NCBI GenBank assembly: GCA_030015575.1
Contig: CM057338.1
Coordinates: forward strand, 131,651,546 to 131,715,545
DNA from: Agapanthus africanus
Taxonomy: Eukaryota > Streptophyta > Magnoliopsida > Asparagales > Amaryllidaceae
DNA length: 64,000 nucleotides
Direction: 5' to 3'
A model generated the notes under the pieces. The model was not told the DNA's origin. It did not search any database and saw only the letters and a list, made by a program, of their open reading frames with translations. Of the stretch, positions 56,470-64,000 are shown one piece after another (within the stretch, counting starts at the first letter, position 1; each line of letters starts with the position of its first letter). A program made the position numbers and the translations under genes.

Positions 56470-59400
56470 ATGGCAGAGGATAAGATAAGAATCGAGAAAT
56501 TCAATGGTCACAATTTCGGTTGGTGGCGCATGCAGTTAGAAGACTGTCTATACCAAAAGGATCTATATCTTCCGTTGCTAGGAGAAAAGCCCGAGAAGAT
56601 GACCGATGAGGAGTGGAACCTTTTGGATAGGAAAGCCTTAGCGACGATCAGATTGTCGTTGACTCCGCATGTGGCCTTTAATATCTCAAAGGAGAAAACA
56701 ACTAAGGCGCTAATGACGACGTTAGCGAAGTTGTATGAGAAGCCATCGACATCAAATAAAATATTTTTGATGAAGAAGCTTTTCAACATGAAGATGGTGG
56801 AGAATGGTTCGGTGATAGAGCACCTGAACGAATTCAACAGCGTGACAAGCCAACTTGAATCCGTTTCAATCATCTTTGAAGACGAGATTCGAGCCCTACT
56901 GTTCCTATGTTCGTTGCCAGAGAGTTGGGAGAACCTAGTAATGGCGGTTAGCAACTCTATCTCGGGGATTCTCACGTTTAATGATGCGGTAAGCTGCATA
57001 TTAAACGATGAGATGCGAAGAAAGTCCGTGAGTGGGAGTTCTGGAACTTCTGCACTTTCGGTGGAGAATCGCGGCAGAACAATAGAAAGGGGAAAGTGGA
57101 AAAGGGGCAAGTCTAAAAGCCGAGGTAAATCTCAAGGAAAAATCCAAGGCGTCTGTTGGAATTGCGGAAAGAAGGGCCACAGAAGAAGTGAATGCAGGCT
57201 TCCGAAGAAAGGCTCAGATGAGAATACAGATGAAAAGGAAGCGAATGTGGTGTCTACACAAGAACAAGGGAAACAAGGTCTTTGTCTATCGGCGAACGAG
57301 AACACAAAGGCGGATACTTGGTTCCTAGATTCAGGGGCTTCTTTTCATTGCACTTCGGGCAGACACCACTTTAGCGAGTATGTTCAGGGCGATCTTGGAC
57401 ATGTGACGGTGGGAAACGGTCAATCGTGTAAGATCGTTGGAAAAGGGACGATCATCTTGCAACCGTCAGGAGGTGGTCAAATCAAATTGAAGAATGCTCG
57501 TCATATTCCTGATTTGAAGAAAAGCTTGATTTCCACAAGTCAGCTAGACAACGAAGGGTTTATTACAACGTTTGGGAATTCTCAATGGAAGATTTCCAAA
57601 GGATCGTTGGTGGTCGCAAGGGACAAGCTGAGCGGTTCGTTGTACTCATTCAATGGGAGCAGCGGAGGCTCGGCTGCATTGACGGCCAGTTCGGAGAAAG
57701 ATTCGGAGACTTCGTTGTGGCATAAAAGATTGGGGCACCTCAGCGAGAAGAACATGAAAATTCTTCAAGCTAAGGGGGTTCTTTCGGGGCTGAAAAAAGT
57801 GGAGTTGGGGTTTTGCGAGAGCTGCGTTTGTGGGAAGCAAAACGCGCTCAGTTTTCAAATTGGAGGCGTAGCGAAAAAGACCAAGAAACTGGAGATGGTG
57901 CATACAGACGTGTGGGGTCCGGCCTCGGTGGAGTCTTATGGAGGAAATCGGTACTTTGTGACGTTCATCGATGATACAAGTCGGAAGACATGGGTATATG
58001 CGATGAAGAAAAAGTCCGATGTGTTTGGCATCTTCAAACACTGGATTGCACAGGTGGAGAACCAAACGGGGATGAAGGTTAAATGCCTTAAGTCCGATAA
58101 TGGCGGGGAATACTGCACCCAAGAGTTCGAGGAGTTTTGCTCGCAAAAGGGTATTCGTTGGTTGAAGACGGTACCTGGGACGCCACAGCAGAATGGCATC
58201 GCTGAAAGGATGAACAGAACGATCCTAGAGCGAGTGCGAAGCATGACCTTGGATGCGAATCTGCCAAAATTCTTATGGGCGGCAGCGGTCGATGCTGCTG
58301 TGTATCTGATCAACAGAAGCCCGGCGAATGCGCTTGATGGAGGCATTCCAGAAGAAATTTGGTCGGGTAAACCGGTCAATTATTCGCACCTTAAAGTATT
58401 TGGCTGTATCGCGTATTCTTTGATTGATAAGGCAGAAAGGAGTAAGCTTGACTCCAAATCTAAGAAGTGTGCTTTCATCGGGTATGGTGGAGACGAGTTC
58501 GGATATCGGCTGTGGGATTACACAAGTAAGAAAGTAATACGAAGCCGGAACGTTGTCTTTGATGAGCAACACTTATATAGAGAAGAAAAGCAAGCCAAAG
58601 ATGGTGTTGTATCTGAGTTCGTGGAGTTAGACGGAACTCAAAAGAACAATCAGGTGTCTTCAAGTGGGGATCAAAACATGGAGGAAGCTGCAGTGCAGGA
58701 TCAGGTGCAAGAACATGATGACCACCATGTTCAGCAACCAGAGGTACCAGTTTTGAGGAGATCTACGAGAGAAAGGAGACTACCTGAAAGACTTGTGACC
58801 GACTTCATTTTGTACACGGATTCGGGGGAGCCTGAATCCCTTGAAGAGGCGACGCAAGACGGTGCTAGTAAGCAGTGGGAGCGAGCTATGGACGAAGAGA
58901 TGGATTCTTTGAAGAAGAACCGCACGTGGGACCTAGTGAAGCTACCCAAGGGTCGAAAAGCGTTGCTGAATAGATGGGTGTACCGGATAAAAGATGAGGC
59001 CGATGGTGTGAAGCGGTACAAGGCTCGCTTGGTAGTCAAGGGATATGCACAAAAGCAAGGAATTGACTATCAAGAGATATTTTCCCCTGTAGTGAAAATG
59101 ACATCAATTCGGGTGATCCTTAGTATTGTGGCGGTGGAGGATCTGCACTTAGAGCAGCTTGATGTGAAGACTGCGTTCCTTCATGGAGATTTGGTGGAGG
59201 AGATCTATATGATGCAGCCACCGGGATACGAGGTGAAGGGAAAAGAATCTATGGTGTGTAAACTGCGAAAGAGTTTGTACGGCCTTAAGCAAGCTCCAAG
59301 ACAGTGGTATCTCAAATTCGACCAGTTCATGCTAGAGACGGGATTTGTGCGTGGTGAGTCAGATCACTGTGTCTATATTCAGACTTTTGAGGATGGAGAC

Positions 59401-60387
59401 TATATCATTCTATCACTCTATGTAGATGATATGTTGGTAGCGGGTCCGAACTTCGAGAAAATTCAAGGTCTGAAGAAGATGATGGCTGAAAAGTTTTCCA
59501 TGAAAGATTTGGGAGCGGCCAAACAAATTTTTGGCATGAAGATCGTTCGAGATAGGAAGCAGCGGAAGCTGTGGTTATCGCAAAGCGACTATATCGAGAA
59601 GGTTTTGAAGCGGTTCAACATGGACAAGTCAAAACCGGTAAGTATGCCTTTAGCAAAACATTTCAAACTCATGAAGGAGTTTTGCCCTACAACTCAAGAG
59701 CAGAAAGACGAGATGGCAAGAGTGCCTTATGCTTCTGCGGTGGGGGGTTTAATGTATGCAATGGTGAGTACGAGACCAGATATTGCACCTGCAGTGGGAG
59801 TTGTGAGCCGGTATATGCAAAACCCGGGGAAGGAACATTGGAATGCGGTGAAGTGGATTTTGAGGTATCTTAAGGGTACGTCTAGTCACTGCTTATGTTT
59901 CGGGGGCGACTCTCTAAAGGTGCAAGGTTACGTTGATGCGGACTACTCGGGTGATCGAGATAGTGGGAAGAGCACAACGGGATACGTATTTACAGTTGGG
60001 GGAACAGCGGTAAGTTGGATATCTCAACTGCAAAAAGTGGTAGCATTGTCAACTACGGAGGCTGAGTACGTGGCAATCACGGAAGCCAGCAAAGAGATGA
60101 TATGGCTATAAGGGTTACTCGAAGAGTTGAGTAAGAAGCAAGACTTCAATACCTTGTGGAGCGACAGCCAAAGTGCAATACATTTGGCAAAGAATGCAGC
60201 ATATCATTCTCGGACGAAGCATATCAAGGTGCGGTACCACTTCATACGCATGGCGTTAGAAGATGGTGAGTTGACACTGCAAAAGATCGCGGGAGAAAAG
60301 AATCCGGCGGATATGTTCACCAAAATAGTAGACAGAGATAAGCTGAATCTCTGTTGCAGATTGGTGAATCTCTCCATGAAAATTTAA
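56470..60387 (+). pseudogene. Copia-2 Gag-Pol polyprotein with one nonsense codon
   Basis: The ATG at 56470 (M-A-E-D-K-I) is the likely start; the in-frame ATG at 56449 is less likely. Of 1305 codons, only codon 1214 (TAA at 60109-60111) is a stop; one C-to-T change from CAA would explain it. Gag has a zinc knuckle C-W-N-C-G-K-K-G-H from residue 229. The protease site is D-S-G-A (D287). Integrase has a zinc-binding His pair near 418 and catalytic D480, D543 and E579. RT has Y-V-D-D at 984-987. RNase H has D-A-D-Y-S-G-D and the T-E-A-E-Y motif just before the stop; its last part follows in the same frame to 60387. Domain order and sequence place it in the Tork (Tnt1-like) lineage. Suppression of the stop would give the full product. 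Confidence 0.95.
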
Positions 60388-60504
60388 TGAGGAGAGAGCA
60401 GCAGCGGAATCGTGTGAAGTTTACTAGTGCTGAGAATCAAGCCAAAAAGTTACTCCAAGTGGGACAATATCGAGATTGTGATGAATTTGCATCAAGGTGA
60501 AGTT

Positions 60505-61114
60505 TGTTGAAAATTGATGCAAATTAAAGTCTATGGTTAGGTACCACCTTTTGACATCTATGACATTGTTAGGTGATGACAATGATAGGTGGTGACTTTG
60601 GTAGGTGCCACTTTTACATCCATGACATTGTTAGGTGATGACAATGATAGGTGGTGACTTTGGTAGGTGCTACTTTTGACATCCATGACATTGTTAGGTG
60701 ATGACAATGAAAGGTGGTGACTTTGTTAGATAGTGACATTGTCCTGGGTGCTATAAAAGCACATCTTATGAGAGGCATTTTTAGCATCCATCCATCGCTT
60801 GTATCCATCACAAGTATCATCACAAAAGAAGGCCAAGAGAGATTTGTATAGAGAGATTTGAGAGAAATCTCCTAGGGTTGTTCTTGCTTGTAAACTTGAT
60901 TCAAGTATAGTAAACGTTTGCAGATTCCGCTCTGCCGGGGACTAGCCATACGGTGGGTGAACCTCGTTAACAAATCTATCTTGTTTGTGATTGATTGCTT
61001 TCTTATTCCTGCACTTTAATTTATATTGTCTTTCGTCATTTAATTGATTGTATTTTTGCGTGATTTGGGTTTTGTCGAGAGCACTGTTCCGTGGATCGAC
61101 TTCCCCTCCCAACA
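60505..61114 (+). repeat. Copia-2 3' LTR
   Basis: 610 bp. It has three copies of the 63-bp unit where the 5' LTR has four, which explains the length difference. Its antisense extends the protease exon frame to a stop at 60942. Confidence 0.95.
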
Positions 61115-61998
61115 ATATAACAGTACTCGCAACGGAGGTCGTTACTGAGGATCTGGTGCTTGCTGCACCAGGAGTCAACACTGTGACCCCAGTAGTGTCG
61201 TTCCCTTTCTCCTTAGTCGCCTCTGGTGTGTAGCTGCTCGGCCCAAAAGCATTTCGTGGATTAACTGGGAGAGGATTCGAGTCCTCAACTTCATAACCTG
61301 AGACGGGGATTTGTAACATGAAACTGTTGAGATTGGTACATAACTAGTTACAATTATCTTCCAGGTTGCAACCACACTTACAGTTGAACTTCTTCAACTC
61401 TAGAATCTTCTGTACCGGCCAAAGACTATGCGAAGGCCGATCAAGAAATTTTCTGAACGCAACCAACCATATAAAAAACATTAGTGCTGTTACAGAAAAA
61501 TTGAGAAGATAGCATGAAAATCTCCCACACCTTTTTCCGAAGAGGATGATACCACATTCTTTCCAAAGACAGCATACCCCGACGTTAATAATAATGATGT
61601 TATTTTTACAGTCTTGCATTTTTTATTTTTTTTTATCTTTTATATTTCCAAAATCTCTTCAATTTTGTACCTCTTCAGTCACTTTTTTTCACAAGCATTG
61701 CCTATTTGATAGTTTCAGCATCACAAGGGGCTTTGGGTGTAAGAAATTGGCAGGGAAAAAACTCAGGCTTGTTACAACAAGGGGGCAAAGTGCAGCTTTT
61801 AGAAAGAGGAAATTGCATCCTACTATATGGGCAAAAGTGATGAGGTTTCTTGCAATTATCCATAAGGCAGTGTATTGCAAAAATTAATCAAGTGCTCAGA
61901 CTTACGTCCGATAATATTCAGTTGATTACTTTTGACAACAGCCAAGCGATAGATGAATTGTCGTTGCCTCTGCACACAACAGAAGCCAAGAGTGCCAT

Positions 61999-62800
61999 TG
62001 TTGGGGTCAAAAATTACACCCAATTGCCAAAATCAGAAATCAAATTCAAGTTCAAAATCCAAAATCAAAATCAAAAAGCCAAGTGGGCCCAAGCCCGAGC
62101 CAAATGTGCCCGGGCCCAAGCCCGAGCCAAATGAAGAGGGACCGGCCAAAAGAAAAGAAGAAAATGAAAAATTAAATGTAATTATTGTTTTTTTAAAATT
62201 AAATAGGCAAAATCCAATTTTGTACAAGCCATAGGGCTAAATGTAAAAGATGTAAGCCTATAAAAGGCCCTCATGATGATTTGATAACTATTATTGATCT
62301 TAATCTTGAATCCTAAAATCAAAATTTTGAGTTTTGAGCTGCTTTTTAGTGCGCAAATCTTTCTTTCTTTCCTCCTTTCTTTTTTTTAAGTGCGCACGTC
62401 AGGAGGCGTCAGAAAAGGAAAAAAAAAGCCCCTTTTGATCTTCAAAACTCAAAATCTTTATGTTTTTGGACTGTTACTTCATTTAGTTTCGATCCTACTT
62501 GCACTGTGCTAGGTGCACATTTGGCTAGGTGCACGCTCCGTTCGGTGCGCATTTTAGCAGGTGCGCACTTGTCACGTACGCCCCTTGTCACATGTGCACT
62601 TGACATATATACACCCATCATCAATTCCGTTAGAAAAAAATTTCTAACTAGACGTTGTCTCGCATCCCGTAAGAGGGTTGCTAGCCCCCTTGACCCCCAG
62701 ACTGCTATCCGGGTAGCGGGACCCCCGTAAAAACTCCGCGGGCCCCCGATATGCCCGAAGCACTCTCAACTTGTTCCCAAACACAACACGCACACATTGC
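61999..62800 (+). mobile_element. Possible LTR-type insertion in a protease intron
   Basis: It starts tgttggggtcaaaaatta 29 bp from an exon edge and has a TATA box (cctataaaagg, about 62252) and C/G-rich downstream sequence. GTGCAC/GTGCGC words repeat at 62510-62610. I could not find a matching end or target duplication, so limits are uncertain and it may be another element type. Confidence 0.35.
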
Positions 62801-63085
62801 ATATTGAGTTTGCATGATCTGTTTAACTTGTTAATCGGAGGTTCTCTCGCTCCAAAAGTGATGGATAATTAACGGCAGTTTAGTTCGCGGCTGCCGAAGA
62901 TTCGGATCTCTACAATCATTAAACCCTAGCTTATCTCAGGCAGGGGGAATCTGTAATATGTTTGACAAGCAACACGCATTCTTATCTCAATAGGGTGACG
63001 AAAAACACTCTACCGTCATCAATGTGTGGAGATAGTTTTGGTAGAAATGCTGTAGAAAAAAATTATGGATGAGCATGAAACATGC
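62801..63085 (-). other. Protease intron sequence
   Basis: Between the possible insertion and the exon at 63086. No coding similarity seen. Confidence 0.4.
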
Positions 63086-63679
63086 CTCGTTTGTGATGAC
63101 AACAATTGGATCACTTATCGGAAATTGTCTTCCACCTTTTGTTGTGAAACTTAAATCTGGTAACTGAATTAGAGTCTCATTGGAACTGCGAGCATCAAAA
63201 AATTTATTAATAAAGACTTAAAGAACTTGTACTAGGCATCAGCAAAATGAAATTGTAAGTGCTAGAGAAAATGACCTTATATGATAACAATGTTCGAAAG
63301 GGATAACAGCTTTATATGGCTTATCATGCACTTGAGCATTGAACTGAAAAAGGACATCAACAAAAAATGGTATTCGATCCTACCGTAATTTAGATTATGT
63401 GCATGATTATGTGAACCCTTATGCTTGTAGTGAGAATTGTATAAACCGGATCAGACAAATATGTGAAAGATGTACCCGAGTCAACAAGAGCACTAAAACC
63501 TACATTCATGGAATTGTTCCCTACAATTACTCCAGTCATGCTGATGTTGTATACGGATCTAACAAAAAAAAAAAAAAATATTAAGGAACACAAACAATCA
63601 TTAAACAAGAAGACTGTATAAGGTTTTTGGTGCAAAGAAAAGAAATAAAATCAATGGAAATGTTTATCAATAAAGGGTT

Positions 63680-64000
63680 AGTTGCACCCCAAAAAAAACC
63701 TGTAGTTTACCATGTGTGGCACTTGTACCTCTCCTCAAGTAATTTATTAGCACAAACAACCCCTTCTATTCATCGACCATAACCCTAAAAAACACTCAAA
63801 TTGTACTCTAAACTATACAAACTAGTTTTAGAGTTAAATTTGACAATTATTTGAGTTATTTGAATTGAATTTTTTTTTGTTTATTAGGGGCTTCGATCAA
63901 CAAGCAGAGGGGGGCATTCGTGCCAACAAAATCACTTGTGAGAGCATAAATGCATACTACATGCTACACAGGGTAAACTACAGGAATGTTCAGTGCATTT
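63680..64000. mobile_element. Small TIR element at the window end
   Basis: cctgtagtttac at 63699-63710 is exactly inverted as gtaaactacagg at 63973-63984. The ends 'agttgcacccc' and 'cagtgcattt' also roughly mirror, and 'gtgtggca' pairs with 'tgctacac'. About 320 bp with no coding. It may continue past the window. Confidence 0.6.

Larger units (their letters stand above)
55630..61114 (+). mobile_element. Ty1/copia Tork-type element 'Copia-2', nearly intact
   Basis: LTRs at 55630-56301 and 60505-61114, with the 5-bp duplication atata exact at 55625-55629 and 61115-61119. A tRNA-iMet primer site at 56304-56315 directly follows the 5' LTR. One long frame holds gag, protease, integrase, RT and RNase H with a single premature stop. 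The LTRs differ by a handful of bases plus one repeat unit, so insertion was recent. The target was the last exon of the aspartic protease gene on the opposite strand. Confidence 0.96.
55542..63558 (-). pseudogene. A1 aspartic protease (pepsin-like, probably secreted or GPI-anchored), 3' half, disrupted
   Basis: Exons seen on the minus strand: 63558-63417 (second catalytic motif D-S-G-T-S-F-T-Y-L), about 63203-63086 (L-P-D-L-S-F-T-T-K-G-G), 61969-61906 (L-A-V-V-K-S...N-I-I-G), 61452-61382 (Q-N-F-L-I-G) and the last exon 61297-61115 (Y-E-V-E-D-S-N-P-L-P-V-N-P-R-N). Copia-2 splits the last exon; the tail resumes at 55624 and ends in a stop at 55544-55542 after a Phe-rich hydrophobic stretch, as in GPI-type tails. 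Family members cleave peptides with two catalytic Asp residues; the first half is outside the window. Defects: exon 61452-61382 is one base out of phase, Trp and Asp are replaced there, a usual Cys reads Arg (Y-R-L-A-V), and one donor is GC (63085). Introns hold other insertions. Confidence 0.8.

Noticed and set aside
56508-59039. Long minus-strand frames opposite the Copia-2 polyprotein
   Set aside because: Antisense shadows of a strongly supported coding frame.

Overview
The window is nuclear DNA of a flowering plant, most likely a eudicot. It holds spliced genes with GT-AG introns, an intronless DYW-type pentatricopeptide (PPR) gene, several plant LTR-retrotransposon lineages and foldback MITEs. 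I cannot name the species. About three quarters of it is nested transposable elements; the host genes lie between 43 and 64 kb.

Positions 1-42679 are one nest, resolved by target-site duplications (TSDs) and paired LTRs. The outermost unit is 'element C', a minus-strand Ty3/gypsy element with a 4.6-kb 5' LTR (38093-42679), a broken gag and no pol. Three things sit inside it: (i) a plus-strand Tat-like gag-only element 'T' (1-21581, left end outside the window), inserted in C's 3' LTR; (ii) a solo LTR (23106-25878); (iii) a minus-strand Ty1/copia element 'Copia-1' (27451-37564, TSD aatct). T's gag is split by a solo LTR (3195-14218, TSD gtcct). That solo LTR is split by a minus-strand chromovirus (3317-12938, TSD acagt) with 2.77-kb LTRs that differ by only about 1% by eye. 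T's 3' region and LTRs carry unusual sequence: 131-bp and 114-bp tandem repeats, arrays of short hairpins with a constant CTCAC loop, and clusters of paired CACGTG boxes.

Positions 42680-49655 are gene space. They hold an intact PPR-DYW gene (43211-45286) and a five-exon gene for a coiled-coil protein (45968-48571). The end of the second gene is shortened by an exact 28-bp tandem duplication that creates the stop codon.

Positions 49656-55160 are intergenic. They hold two members of a terminal-inverted-repeat (TIR) family, three kinds of hairpin element and a degenerate AT-rich repeat array.

Positions 55542-63558 hold the 3' half of an A1 (pepsin-like) aspartic protease gene on the minus strand. 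Its last exon is split by a very young Ty1/copia Tork-type element 'Copia-2' (55630-61114, TSD atata), whose polyprotein has one premature stop. Another protease exon has a frameshift, so the gene is a pseudogene here. The window ends in a small TIR element.

I found no RNA genes, CRISPR arrays or clearly new biochemical system. The best leads are the CTCAC-loop hairpin arrays, the paired G-box arrays in the Tat LTR, the 28-bp stop-creating duplication and the exonic Copia-2 insertion.
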